Of a DNA stretch of 64,000 nucleotides, positions 47,781 through 56,224 are shown one piece after another. The stretch's first letter is position 1, and the number at the start of each line of letters is the position of its first letter. The translations under genes and the position numbers were made by a program. The DNA is taken from contig NZ_QSDR01000010.1 in the NCBI RefSeq assembly GCF_003464085.1, forward strand, positions 62,001-126,000, given 5' to 3'. Source of the DNA: Clostridium sp. AM58-1XD (GTDB lineage: Bacteria; Bacillota; Clostridia; Lachnospirales; Lachnospiraceae). The notes below the pieces were generated by a model. It searched no databases. It was given only the letters and a program-made list of their open reading frames with translations, and had not been told where the DNA came from.

Positions 47781-49853
47781 TTATTGTTTCGCGCTGTTAA
47801 GTACGCCTTGTTCTCCGTCTCCTTCCATAATGGGAATTGTCTCAGGTTCACGGATTTTTTCCGTCCACCTGCCCTCCTTGATCCTGTCGGCTTTCATTTC
47901 CGCCTCTCCCAGAGGCACTTTATCTTTTCCCGTCTGCCAGACGGATATGTCTCCTATCTCCAGTTTCTCCAGCTTTTTCCCGGATATCTCCTTTACAAGA
48001 ATCAGTTCCGGCCATACATACATGGTCTCTTCCGCTTTTCCGCTGAGATACACTTTCGAATACTGGTTAAAACCGCTTCCATAGATAAGCAGCGTGTCGT
48101 CGTTCCGTACTGCTGCGTCGACTATGACCGGGCGTATGCCCATTTCCAGTTCAGTCGCACGAAAAGGCAGTTCCCCGCCATATATCTCATGATCTCCATA
48201 GAGCATATCGTACTGAAGGGCTTTCATATCCTCCTGGTACTTCTTTCTGATTTTCTGTCTGGCAATCCTCAAGCGTTCCGTCCGCAGGAGGCTTCCCTGT
48301 ATGCCGATAGCCAGATCTCTCTCCATCCATGCCTGATGAAACCGTATCATAGTCCCCTCATGGATTCCCAGCATATCCAGAACATGCGCGCCCAGCTGGT
48401 AAGCTTCTACATTCTTTTTAATATTTTCCAATCCCAGATTGTTCCACATCACATACTGGGTCTGGTACAGTGAACCGCCTGCCATCTCACTGGCATCCCA
48501 TGAAAATCCCGGAAGATGATCCCCGTACATGATTACTACGGACGGTTCGCTTCTGGCATTCATCGTGCGGATCAGCTCCCGGATAAAATCGTCCATCTCT
48601 TTAATCTGGCTGCAGTAATATTCAAAATCAGGATACGCTCCATGACCCTGAACGGAAATCGTATAGATGAAATCAGGACCTTTTGTGGAATCCAGCGTAT
48701 CTGTGATTTCTCCGGTAAGAATTTTATCCCTGCACCAGCCAATGGGATTCTTTTCGATGTTGTACATATATTCAATCGGTGTAAACGTATCAAAACCCAA
48801 CTGGGAAAACACCTTATTTCTGTCATAGAAGGTCGCTTCATTATTGTGAATTGCATGTGTGGCATATCCAAGCCTGGACAGATCAAAGGGGATACTCTCA
48901 CAGGCGGTTTTTCTGAGAACGGTCTTATAAGGGTATTCTCCCGGCCCGAAGAAATCCAGATTCATTCCGGTAATACATTCAAATTCTGTATTCGCCGTTC
49001 CTGCCCCCACCGAAGGGACTTTCAGATAGCCGGAAGGATAGTTTCTTCTGAGATACTGGAAAAAGGGTACGACATTTTCCTTAACCGGGCTTTCCGACCA
49101 TAAGGACGGATCGAAAAAAGACTCCAGCTGGATCATCACAATGTTAGGGAGTTCTTCCTCTGAAAGAGTATATGTATGAGCAGGAATCATCTCTTTTTCG
49201 ATCTGTTTCATCGTCTCCTCGTCATACTCCCTGGGTTTTGATATGCCCGTATTGACAAGCGAATTGGCAAATCCATAAGGAAATCCATATTCCTTGAATG
49301 CCTGTCCGATATTTCCGAAATGGACCGCCACAATTCCCGATTCAATGCAGTATTTCGTATATCCCATTCCGCCGGCTGCAGTCACTGCACAGATCAGAAC
49401 GGCGGTCAAATAAGGGGTTCCCTTCTCTTCAGCTGGGGCCTTCTTCCATAAAAATGCAAGCAGAACTCCGGCTCCGGCCAGTCCGGCCAACGCGAGTATG
49501 ATCTCCGGCCAGCTCATATATGTAGTCAGCATACCCATCGCATACTTTACAAGTCTGAAATCAGCCGCTGTAAAGGGCGTCGTTCGAAAGGCGAGAAGAA
49601 CCCCGTTGACAACACCTGCAAACAGCCAGATCACAGCCGCCAGGATAAACAGAAACCATTTTCTCCTTGTCAGAAATACTGGCAGAAACAGAATCATGAT
49701 AATTGCGGTATTCAAAAGGAAAACCTGAGGATTTCCTACTATATACTTCCATGTCCCGGCAAACGATTTTCTTCCCAGGACTTCAATCACACTGTTTACG
49801 GCAAATGACGCCAGAATAATTTTCAGATACCAGTTCCACCAGCATCGTTTCAT
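47781..49853 (-). CDS. LTA-synthase-family membrane sulfatase/phosphotransferase
   Basis: A 690-residue protein. About five transmembrane helices lie in residues 8-165. An extracellular alkaline-phosphatase-fold domain follows (about 235-530): NIVMIQLESFFDP (metal ligand Glu), GAGTANTEFECITGMN (catalytic Thr), FIYTISVQGHGAYPD and VVIMYGDHLPGFS (Asp/His ligands). It probably transfers glycerol-phosphate or a similar unit onto a lipid or wall polymer. A C-terminal region (about 570-665; VIVDAAVRNDDTLLIYGSGFNQYSKVYLSGK) looks like an IPT/TIG Ig-fold, unusual for the family. It is divergent from the DUF368 gene. The ribosome site before the ATG (GGGGAGGAAATAA) is good. Confidence 0.9.
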   Translation of the reverse strand: MKRCWWNWYLKIILASFAVNSVIEVLGRKSFAGTWKYIVGNPQVFLLNTAIIMILFLPVFLTRRKWFLFILAAVIWLFAGVVNGVLLAFRTTPFTAADFRLVKYAMGMLTTYMSWPEIILALAGLAGAGVLLAFLWKKAPAEEKGTPYLTAVLICAVTAAGGMGYTKYCIESGIVAVHFGNIGQAFKEYGFPYGFANSLVNTGISKPREYDEETMKQIEKEMIPAHTYTLSEEELPNIVMIQLESFFDPSLWSESPVKENVVPFFQYLRRNYPSGYLKVPSVGAGTANTEFECITGMNLDFFGPGEYPYKTVLRKTACESIPFDLSRLGYATHAIHNNEATFYDRNKVFSQLGFDTFTPIEYMYNIEKNPIGWCRDKILTGEITDTLDSTKGPDFIYTISVQGHGAYPDFEYYCSQIKEMDDFIRELIRTMNARSEPSVVIMYGDHLPGFSWDASEMAGGSLYQTQYVMWNNLGLENIKKNVEAYQLGAHVLDMLGIHEGTMIRFHQAWMERDLAIGIQGSLLRTERLRIARQKIRKKYQEDMKALQYDMLYGDHEIYGGELPFRATELEMGIRPVIVDAAVRNDDTLLIYGSGFNQYSKVYLSGKAEETMYVWPELILVKEISGKKLEKLEIGDISVWQTGKDKVPLGEAEMKADRIKEGRWTEKIREPETIPIMEGDGEQGVLNSAKQ

Positions 49854-50062
49854 TTATTTCCTCCCCGCCCTTGGCGCAGGCACTCGTTCAGACTGCTGAC
49901 TTAATATGCTTCGTTTTTACCTTCCGGTTCAATCGCAACGGTTCGGATCTTTCGGGGAATCGATAAGTACTGTCCGAACAATTACGTAAAATCGGCTTTA
50001 GTCTACCATATCCGTTCCCTTTTTTCAACGGTTTTATAACACCTTTATAACCCTTTCTCCGC

Positions 50063-50091
50063 TTGACATCTGTTCCTTCCGCCCATATAAT
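50063..50091 (+). promoter_or_regulatory. Consensus promoter of the DUF368 gene
   Basis: TTGACA (50063-50068), a 17-base spacer and TATAAT (50086-50091): a full sigma-A consensus 51 bases before the start. Confidence 0.85.
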
Positions 50092-50141
50092 TATCCCTGA
50101 GGTTTACGAATAACGATTAACTATGAAATGAGGACTGTTTT

Positions 50142-51026
50142 ATGACATTTATTTTCGACATTATCAAAGGGATGTTTATCGGCATCGCCAATGTCATTCC
50201 AGGCGTAAGCGGTGGAACGATGGCACTCTCTCTTGGTATTTATGACAAATTGATCGGCTCTGTGTCCGGCCTCTTTAAAGATTTCAAGAAGAGCGTACTG
50301 ACCCTTCTGCCAATTGTAATCGGCTGCTTTATCGGGCTCGTAGGCTTTACGTTTGCCATCGAATATCTGTTGAGCCAGCACACCTTCGTCACCTGTATGA
50401 CTTTTGTCGGATTGATTTTAGGCGGCATTCCCGTACTTTTGCGCTCCCTGAAAAACAAGATGAGGGAAACCTCTTCTTCCATCGGAATTTCCGGCGCTCT
50501 CGCCTTTCTGATCCTCTTCGTCGTAGCGGTAGGACTTCCCCTTCTCCAGTCGGATAAGGAGATGATGACATCGCTGTCCGCAGCTCCCGGCACTATGATC
50601 CTTCTGTTTTTTATCGGAATCATAGCTTCCGCAACCATGGTTGTTCCAGGCGTAAGCGGTTCCATGGTTCTTATGATTTTAGGGTACTATTATGGAATTA
50701 TCGATTCCGTCAAAACCTTTATGGAAGGACTAAAAGCCTTTGATATGGCAGTTCTCATTGACCGCGGGCTTGTCCTGTTCCCTTTCGGCATTGGCGTTCT
50801 GCTTGGAATTTTCCTGATTGCCAAGCTGATTACCTTCCTGTTTGAAACATATGGGGTACAGACGTACTGCGCCATATTCGGCCTGATTCTGGCTTCCCCT
50901 TTCGCGATCTTCTACAATACGGGGTTGTTCAGTCAGCTCTCCTCTCTGGGATTGATGACCGTACTCCTCGGAATCATTCTTGCAGCAGCGGGCGGTTTTA
51001 TCACCTACATTATGGGTGAGCGGTAG
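50142..51026 (+). CDS. DUF368 membrane protein, probable undecaprenyl-phosphate transporter
   Basis: A 294-residue polytopic protein with about eight helices. It has two copies of the DUF368 signature: IANVIPGVSGGTMALSLGIYDKLI near the N-terminus and ATMVVPGVSGSMVLMILGYYYGIID in the second half, reflecting an inverted repeat fold. DUF368 proteins (PopT) have been reported to translocate undecaprenyl phosphate; assigning that here is by family. ATGAGGAC precedes the start and a full-consensus promoter suggests constitutive expression. It is divergent from the LTA-synthase-like gene; both serve envelope polymer synthesis. Confidence 0.9.
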   Translation: MTFIFDIIKGMFIGIANVIPGVSGGTMALSLGIYDKLIGSVSGLFKDFKKSVLTLLPIVIGCFIGLVGFTFAIEYLLSQHTFVTCMTFVGLILGGIPVLLRSLKNKMRETSSSIGISGALAFLILFVVAVGLPLLQSDKEMMTSLSAAPGTMILLFFIGIIASATMVVPGVSGSMVLMILGYYYGIIDSVKTFMEGLKAFDMAVLIDRGLVLFPFGIGVLLGIFLIAKLITFLFETYGVQTYCAIFGLILASPFAIFYNTGLFSQLSSLGLMTVLLGIILAAAGGFITYIMGER

Positions 51027-51053
51027 CCTTTAGCCTGCGGTGGTCCGGTTCAT

Positions 51054-51149
51054 AGCAGAGAATTCATACCGCAAGGCTCATGCCCGCTTGCAGTTATGAG
51101 TCTCTGCGTTTTTATTACATAGAAAAGTCAACCTATGTAACAAAAACGC
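51054..51149. terminator. Double hairpin between DUF368 and TetR genes
   Basis: The first stem has GCAGAGA/TCTCTGC arms. The second is GCGTTTTTATTACATAG (51106-51122) with CTATGTAACAAAAACGC (51133-51149), one mismatch. The second resembles the palindrome at 4720-4772 (GC-T5-A...TTACAT and ATGTAAC...A5-GC). It lies at a convergent junction, so a bidirectional terminator is likely. Confidence 0.65.
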
Positions 51150-51184
51150 TCTGCGAGGACCGCCCTGAACCAATCCGCTTTCTT

Positions 51185-51703
51185 CTATTTTCTGTATTCA
51201 GATTTTATAATTTCAAACACCTCCTCCGGACTCAGGACACAGCCGCCTTTCAGCCATCTTTTAATGACAGCCGTTATGCCGGCCCTGAAAAACTCCATGT
51301 GGTACTCGATATTTTCAAGATCATAGTATTTTTCAGCAAGGGCTTTGTCGTAATTCGTGATCTGAACATTCAGGTCAAAATTCAATTTAAAATAGGTGTT
51401 ATAAAAAAGCTGATTTTCTCTTATATGATAAAAAAGTTTTAAAAAATCATTGGAATTATATCCGTTCGCCTCTTCGTCTGCATACAACGTCTGAAAGTCT
51501 TCCATCATTTTCATTTCCAGCTTCTCCACCAAATCGTATACATCGATATAATTGGCATAAAATGTGGAGCGATTTAACTGTGCCAATTTACACAGGTCCG
51601 TCACCGTGATTTCATCCACATTCTTTGTCTGAAGCAGCTGAATAAATGCCCGTTCTATTTTTTGTATGGAGGTTCTTCTCCTCTGATTATTCTTCGTATT
51701 CAT
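51185..51703 (-). CDS. TetR/AcrR-family repressor
   Basis: A 172-residue protein. The helix-turn-helix lies at residues about 12-55 (IQKIERAFIQLLQTKNVDEITVTDLCKLAQLNRSTFYANYIDVYDLVEKLE), with a TetR C-terminal helical domain (FYNTYFKLNFDLNVQITNYDKALAEKYY, EYHMEFFRAGITAVIKRWLKGGCVLSPEEVFEII) of the type common in Firmicutes. It is divergent from two small genes. The intergenic region holds two TCCAACAARTGTTG sites, one on each side of their promoter, so autoregulation and control of the pair are likely. The ligand is unknown. Confidence 0.88.
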   Translation of the reverse strand: MNTKNNQRRRTSIQKIERAFIQLLQTKNVDEITVTDLCKLAQLNRSTFYANYIDVYDLVEKLEMKMMEDFQTLYADEEANGYNSNDFLKLFYHIRENQLFYNTYFKLNFDLNVQITNYDKALAEKYYDLENIEYHMEFFRAGITAVIKRWLKGGCVLSPEEVFEIIKSEYRK

Positions 51704-51727
51704 TCTTTTGTTTCCTCCCTATTATTC

Positions 51728-51739
51728 CAACAAATGTTG
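51728..51739. promoter_or_regulatory. TetR operator 1
   Basis: CAACA-AA-TGTTG palindrome preceded by TC, 11 bases upstream of the small-gene -35 box and close to the TetR start. Confidence 0.65.
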
Positions 51740-51751
51740 CTTTATTGATGA

Positions 51752-51780
51752 TTGAATTTCATGTCTGATCTAATTATACT
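51752..51780 (+). promoter_or_regulatory. Promoter of the small-protein pair
   Basis: TTGAAT (51752-51757), a 17-base spacer and TATACT (51775-51780). Confidence 0.7.
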
Positions 51781-51795
51781 AAAAGAGAACAAATC

Positions 51796-51807
51796 CAACA
51801 AGTGTTG
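51796..51807. promoter_or_regulatory. TetR operator 2
   Basis: CAACA-AG-TGTTG preceded by TC, just after the expected transcription start. It is identical in form to operator 1. Confidence 0.65.
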
Positions 51808-51825
51808 AAATAATAGGAGGAATTT

Positions 51826-52050
51826 ATGGCTAAATCAAAACTGATTCTTGCAAACAAAAAAATTGCCAGGATGGTGACAGACAACTTTCAAAAAATTGAA
51901 GACTGCGCAGTCGGCACTTTCCAAAAAATTGAAGACCAATTCATAGACCAGTATCTGACGTGCGGTAATGAATCCGCTGAAGACGCAAAAGAACGGCTGC
52001 GTAAAGAAAAATGGGATAAAAAGCAGATAAAAGGAGGATATAAACGATGA
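51826..52050 (+). CDS. Small charged protein of unknown function
   Basis: A 74-residue protein with a strong ribosome site (TAGGAGG). It is lysine-rich with an internal near-repeat (NFQKIEDCAVGTF / FQKIEDQFIDQYL) and is predicted helical. No membrane segment or known domain was recognised. It overlaps the next gene by four bases (ATGA), implying coupling, and is controlled from the promoter between the two TetR sites. It may form a pair with the membrane protein that follows. Confidence 0.75.
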   Translation: MAKSKLILANKKIARMVTDNFQKIEDCAVGTFQKIEDQFIDQYLTCGNESAEDAKERLRKEKWDKKQIKGGYKR

Positions 52051-52415
52051 AAAAAAGTCATTTTACTGCGTTAATTTTAGGTACGACCGGTGTCCTTTTT
52101 CTGGGCGTGGGAATGTGTATGTCTATGCTTCCGGAATGGAATCTCTTTCGAGAAGGAATTGCCGCCGGCTGTTTCGGACTGTTCCTGCTTTTGATTATGG
52201 CTCTCGTTTACCGGCGGATGGAACATAAGACGCCGGTGCATATCACATTTAAAACCGTAATGGCAGTGCTATTGGGTATTGCAGGCGTACTTATATTAGG
52301 AGCTGGTATGTGTTTTACCATGGTGTTCAATCAGATGCTGCTGGGCATTGCCGCCGGAATCTCTGGAATTCTGTTGTTGTTCTGTCTAATTCCTTTATGT
52401 GTCGGTCTGAAATAG
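52047..52415 (+). CDS. Small four-helix membrane protein
   Basis: A 122-residue protein with four predicted transmembrane helices: ALILGTTGVLFLGVGMCMSML, GIAAGCFGLFLLLIMALVY, MAVLLGIAGVLILGAGMCFTMV and LLGIAAGISGILLLFCLIPL. Helices 1-2 and 3-4 look like an internal duplication (TTGVLFLGVGMCMSM against IAGVLILGAGMCFTM). AAAGGAGG precedes the start. It is translationally coupled to the preceding small gene. Its role is unknown; TetR control suggests it is induced by a membrane stress or a small molecule. Confidence 0.8.
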   Translation: MKKSHFTALILGTTGVLFLGVGMCMSMLPEWNLFREGIAAGCFGLFLLLIMALVYRRMEHKTPVHITFKTVMAVLLGIAGVLILGAGMCFTMVFNQMLLGIAAGISGILLLFCLIPLCVGLK

Positions 52416-52445
52416 CAGATATCTAAAATTACTTAGGGAGGCCAT

Positions 52446-52576
52446 GAAACGATAAAGGGTGCTGCAAGAGCAAATCAGACATCCCAGTCAGCCTGATTTT
52501 GATCAGAGGCCCAGCCAGGTCATAAAATCCGGCCCGGCCTCTTTGTTTGCTTTTGCATCACCCTTATCGTTGTTTC
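52446..52576. terminator. Three-way-junction palindrome between converging genes
   Basis: Outer arms of about 29 bases (starting GAAACGATAAAGGGTGCTGC, ending GCATCACCCTTATCG...GTTTC) pair with few mismatches. Inside lie two hairpins: AATCAG/CTGATT and AGAGGCC/GGCCTCT. The outer arms share GGGTGCTGCAAAA with elements at 4566, 30660, 47650 and 61827. Confidence 0.7.
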
Positions 52577-52627
52577 GCTCATCTCCCGTTGTCTCACTCT
52601 AAGCAGCAGTAAACCACAGAATTTCAT

Positions 52628-53593
52628 CTAGTCGTAATAATCCTCTGCTGTCTTTATCGCTTCGGTTGTCTCATTGTAGGAAAGCAGCTCCACATATTTT
52701 TCCGGCAAATCATTCAGTTTGATGATAAACTGCTGCCGTTCATACTCTCTCTCATCGTCTGCATCATCAGTTATCACTTCTGCATCTACTGTCAATTCTC
52801 TGTTAAAATTAAACTCATTGTAGGACAAGTATTCCGTGGAAATCAGAACCGGAGCCAGTTCTTCAATTTCTTCTCTTTTAAATATTTTTGCCTCTTCTCC
52901 TGATATCCAGATTCCATTTTTATAATAGGAACGCCTGTCATTAAGAATCATTTCCTCTACTGCTTCCGTATCGATATAGTCTGACAGACGGCTGTCTTCT
53001 TCAGCCAGAAGAGCGATTACATCTGTGAAACATTCATAGACCGGATATCGTTCCTTATTGCCGTAAGACCGGTAATAATAGTTGGTTCCTCCGTTCCTTT
53101 TATAGCTTTCTTCCCAATCGAGCATGGCCTTTTTATCCTCTGTGAGGAATCGAATTGTACCGATTGGGCAGAGATCTGTGATCTGCTCCTGGCTCATTCC
53201 TCTCAAAGCTTCCTGATATGCTTCCAGAAGTTCTCCCATTTTCTCTCCGTCAATCTTAACCACGTCTCCATGTTTCTCCAGCTGAACTTCAACAACATCT
53301 TCTTTCTGAAGCGCCAGCAGCGGGTATGCACCTTCCTTATATTCCTGTCCTTTGAAAATGCTTCTGATATCCTCTTCTACCACTGCCTTATTGACCCTGT
53401 AATACCGGTGCACAGTTCTGCCGTTTTTCATATTGTACTGAAAAGCTACATTTATGTATGTCGTTCCCTTTTCCTGCCACGGTCTGCGGCTCCATAGAGA
53501 GCTTCCCCCCATTTCCGACTTTTTTCTTGCCTCTGTAAGGTCTACTCCGTTCTGCGCAATCCTCAGAACTGTCGGAATATCGGTCAGCTTCAT
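52628..53593 (-). CDS. DUF6449-like domain, probable C-terminal part of the ABC permease
   Basis: A 321-codon ORF without transmembrane segments: tandem beta-rich segments (TYINVAFQYNMKNGRTVHRYYRVNK, VDAEVITDDADDEREYERQQFIIKL). Its ATG overlaps the stop of the permease ORF by four bases, but no ribosome site precedes it. The same frame stays open upstream (EGRPSVREMKLTDIP) and fits onto the permease if one base is restored near 53618. Proteins with permease helices followed by such a domain are known in Lachnospiraceae as DUF6449 permeases, so this is probably the C-terminal half of one gene. An ATGA-coupled separate gene is the alternative. Confidence 0.7.
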   Translation of the reverse strand: MKLTDIPTVLRIAQNGVDLTEARKKSEMGGSSLWSRRPWQEKGTTYINVAFQYNMKNGRTVHRYYRVNKAVVEEDIRSIFKGQEYKEGAYPLLALQKEDVVEVQLEKHGDVVKIDGEKMGELLEAYQEALRGMSQEQITDLCPIGTIRFLTEDKKAMLDWEESYKRNGGTNYYYRSYGNKERYPVYECFTDVIALLAEEDSRLSDYIDTEAVEEMILNDRRSYYKNGIWISGEEAKIFKREEIEELAPVLISTEYLSYNEFNFNRELTVDAEVITDDADDEREYERQQFIIKLNDLPEKYVELLSYNETTEAIKTAEDYYD

Positions 53594-54882
53594 TTCTCTG
53601 ACAGATGGTCGTCCCTCGATTCAGACTCCCACATAAACGGCCGGCCCGGAAACTGCTCAACTCCAAGCCACTGATTCAGAATCAGCTCTTCATAGTCTTC
53701 TTCCGGTTTATGAAACGGTGCAAGTTCTCCATAGTCCAGCCAGTCATCCAGATCGGATATGCTGACAGCAGCGGAAGCCACCTGGCTTTCCTTTGGAATG
53801 TACCTGTCGAACCCGACCAGATCATATCGGAATACACAGAGTACAATCAGAGAAACCACAAAACAGCCGATCATCTGCTTATAATGAGAAAACAGCTTCT
53901 TAAAATCAAAATTGTAAATAATCTCGATTACACAGTGAGCGATCAGACAGCCGGTAATCAGCCCGAACACGGCCCATCCGATATTTCCTCTCATTCCCCA
54001 GAAAAACAGTGCGCCGCCCAGAGCGCTCAGCATTACGATCAGAATGCGGATGATCGGTTTGCTTATGGAAAATGCCATTGCCTTTCCTGCTGCTTCCGAA
54101 GGCCTTTTTCTGTAAAGCAAAAGAGCAATAACCGACAAAATCAGTCCTGCCGCCAGGTGGGACGCAAAAAATGTCCATGTTGGCGTTCCTCCTATGCAGT
54201 AATTGATAAATGGAGAAACATTTCCTACATGTTCGATAAACTGGCCGCTGTCATAATAGGAATAAAACCACGTAGAAAAATATCCTTCGGTCAACAGGAG
54301 AACCATCGGTCCATAAAAGAAAAATACACCAGTTCCCAGCAGACCTACGATCAGATTGCCCGTCATGACGACAGCAATTACTACCGTGGCATAAATCATC
54401 AGGTAATATGTCATAAAATAGGCCCATCCCTTAAACGCTTCTCCGAAGATTGCCGGCGATACCCCCTGGGTAACGGCTACCGCAGCGCTGATCATCACGT
54501 TGATAAAATAAGGAGCCGCTACGATCAGAATACCGTTTAAATAATTGACTGCAAAAATCTTTTCCCTTTTAATCGGGATACTGTGGTAAAAATCCACCTT
54601 TTTCTTGGAATCCAGGTAAGAGAATCCTGATACGCCGCATACAATAGCCAGCACTACTATGATAAATGCCACCCAAAGGTTTTGCTTAGACACAAAGGTG
54701 AGCATAATCCTGGAAAATGACCTCAGCCATTCGATTCTGTCCTGAGAATATCTCGTACCGGCCACAAATACCGTCGCTACCGGAAAGGAGAAGAAAAACA
54801 GAAGGGTTACGAGAGCCACTGCCCACAGACGCCGCTTTGTATCTTCTATCATGAATTTAGAGAACCAGTTTTTTAACGTCAT
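53590..54882 (-). CDS. ABC transporter permease (DUF6449-type), N-terminal part
   Basis: A 430-codon ORF with about eight to ten transmembrane helices (first: LWAVALVTLLFFFSFPVATVFVAG) and a loop KKKVDFYHSIPIKREKIFAVNYLNG, typical of ABC-2-like permeases in GntR-ATPase-permease operons. The start at 54882 follows GGAGGTGG and overlaps the ATPase stop by 26 bases. The C-terminus after FMWESE is probably out of frame, and the next ORF likely continues the protein. The substrate is unknown; related loci handle antimicrobial peptides or cell-wall stress. Confidence 0.82.
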   Translation of the reverse strand: MTLKNWFSKFMIEDTKRRLWAVALVTLLFFFSFPVATVFVAGTRYSQDRIEWLRSFSRIMLTFVSKQNLWVAFIIVVLAIVCGVSGFSYLDSKKKVDFYHSIPIKREKIFAVNYLNGILIVAAPYFINVMISAAVAVTQGVSPAIFGEAFKGWAYFMTYYLMIYATVVIAVVMTGNLIVGLLGTGVFFFYGPMVLLLTEGYFSTWFYSYYDSGQFIEHVGNVSPFINYCIGGTPTWTFFASHLAAGLILSVIALLLYRKRPSEAAGKAMAFSISKPIIRILIVMLSALGGALFFWGMRGNIGWAVFGLITGCLIAHCVIEIIYNFDFKKLFSHYKQMIGCFVVSLIVLCVFRYDLVGFDRYIPKESQVASAAVSISDLDDWLDYGELAPFHKPEEDYEELILNQWLGVEQFPGRPFMWESESRDDHLSEK

Positions 54883-55756
54883 AGCCGACCACCTCCGTTT
54901 CGCTGATAAATATTTCTTCAAGAGATAATGGAATCAGTTCGAAAAAGACTGGCCGGTACGATTCCATTATTTTTTCGATCTCTTCTCGTTTTCCCCTGAC
55001 TGTCAGGGTAATAAGCCGTCCCCTCTTCTCCAGCTTCATCCTGTCGAAAGCGACCAGATCCTCTGCCTCCATGCCGGGCTGAAGTACGCACTGAATTTTA
55101 TGTATATTCATTTTCATGTCATCCAGATCCTTTGACAGAAGAATTCCGCCTTTATGGAGGAGTCCGACATGATCGCAGATATCTTCCAGCTCCCTCAGGT
55201 TATGAGATGCAATAATCGGCGTCATCCCACGCTCAGCCATGTCATTGGCAAACAGGCTCTTTACTGTCTGGCGCATAACAGGATCCAGTCCGTCAAATGT
55301 CTCATCGCAGAACAGGTAATCCGTTCCGGCACAGATTCCCAGTATGACGGAAAGCTGTTTTTTCATTCCCTTGGAAAACGTGTTTACTTTTCTTCTCTTA
55401 TTCAGCTCAAAGCTTTCAAGCAGGTGGTAAAACCTCTTTTCATCGAATTTCGGATATGCCTTCCGGTAGAAGCGCATCATGTCCTCTGGCGACGCATTGC
55501 TCAAAAAAAACTGATCATCGGAAATATAGAAAAAGCGGGACTTAACCGCCTCATTTTCATAAACAGAAACGCCGTCGATCATAATACTTCCCTCATCCGG
55601 TTTCAATACGCCGCATGCCATTCTCAGGAATGTGCTCTTTCCCGCCCCATTCGTTCCGATCAGCCCAAAAACGCTGCCATCCTTGATCTGTGCGTTCAGA
55701 TGATCCACTGCCGTAATATCATCAAATCTCTTTGTCAGATTGATTGCCTCTATCAT
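54857..55756 (-). CDS. ABC transporter ATP-binding protein
   Basis: A 299-residue ATPase. Walker A is GTNGAGKST, the Q-loop FYISDDQFFL, the signature region FSKGMKKQLSVILGI, Walker B YLFCDETFDGLDPV (the usual catalytic glutamate position follows DET) and the H-loop IIASHNLRELED. The C-terminal about 80 residues form a regulatory extension. It is the middle gene of a GntR-ATPase-permease operon: its ATG overlaps the GntR coding end by 35 bases. It energises the DUF6449-type permease. Confidence 0.92.
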   Translation of the reverse strand: MIEAINLTKRFDDITAVDHLNAQIKDGSVFGLIGTNGAGKSTFLRMACGVLKPDEGSIMIDGVSVYENEAVKSRFFYISDDQFFLSNASPEDMMRFYRKAYPKFDEKRFYHLLESFELNKRRKVNTFSKGMKKQLSVILGICAGTDYLFCDETFDGLDPVMRQTVKSLFANDMAERGMTPIIASHNLRELEDICDHVGLLHKGGILLSKDLDDMKMNIHKIQCVLQPGMEAEDLVAFDRMKLEKRGRLITLTVRGKREEIEKIMESYRPVFFELIPLSLEEIFISETEVVGYDVKKLVL

Positions 55757-56129
55757 TCATATTCCCTCCTTTTTCATAGGCTCCTTTTGCATCCAGCAGA
55801 AATTCTTCTCTGGATATCCCGCTGATTCTGGCCTGTCTGGCCGCTTCATTCAGCTGTTTTCTCACATCCTCCCGCCTTACATCCACCAATTTTCCAATAT
55901 CAGCCACAAAACTTCCCTTTCCTTTTACAGAATAGATGTATCCCTGGCGTTCCAGCTCTGCATATGCGCGCTGTACGGTATTCGGATTAATGGATAAATC
56001 GGCCGCAACCGACCGGACCGACGGGAGCTTCTCGTCTGATTCCAACACTTTCAGCATCATAAGCTCCTGCAATTTCTCAACGATCTGTTCATAAATGGGA
56101 CGTCTGTCTCGAAAGTCTAATATGATCAT
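55722..56129 (-). CDS. YtrA-like GntR regulator
   Basis: A 135-residue short GntR protein. The winged helix is IILDFRDRRPIYEQIVEKLQELMMLKVLESDEKLPSVRSVAADLSINPNTVQRAYAELERQGYIYSVKGKGSFV. A short helical tail for dimerisation follows, without a large effector domain, as in YtrA-type regulators of ABC exporters. The start at 56129 (ATGATCATATTAG) follows GGAGGAGG. A TGTATTAA-N5-TTAATACA operator sits against its own promoter. The same operator in the same place precedes the second MacAB-type cassette, so it probably represses both. Confidence 0.9.
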   Translation of the reverse strand: MIILDFRDRRPIYEQIVEKLQELMMLKVLESDEKLPSVRSVAADLSINPNTVQRAYAELERQGYIYSVKGKGSFVADIGKLVDVRREDVRKQLNEAARQARISGISREEFLLDAKGAYEKGGNMNDRGNQSDKEI

Positions 56130-56148
56130 TCGCCTCCTCCTTTCTGAC

Positions 56149-56169
56149 TGTATTAATTCTCTTAATACA
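56149..56169. promoter_or_regulatory. Operator of the GntR-ABC operon
   Basis: TGTATTAA, five bases, TTAATACA: a perfect 21-base dyad directly adjoining the -10 box. The same TGTATTA-N7-TAATACA frame occurs at 60191-60211. Confidence 0.8.
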
Positions 56170-56198
56170 ATTATAGTCCACGATCCCCTATTATACAA
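56170..56198 (-). promoter_or_regulatory. Promoter of the GntR-ABC operon
   Basis: On the minus strand TTGTAT (56198-56193), a 17-base spacer and TATAAT (56175-56170). Confidence 0.75.
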
Positions 56199-56224
56199 TT
56201 ACTTATTTCTTAACATTTTCTGAA

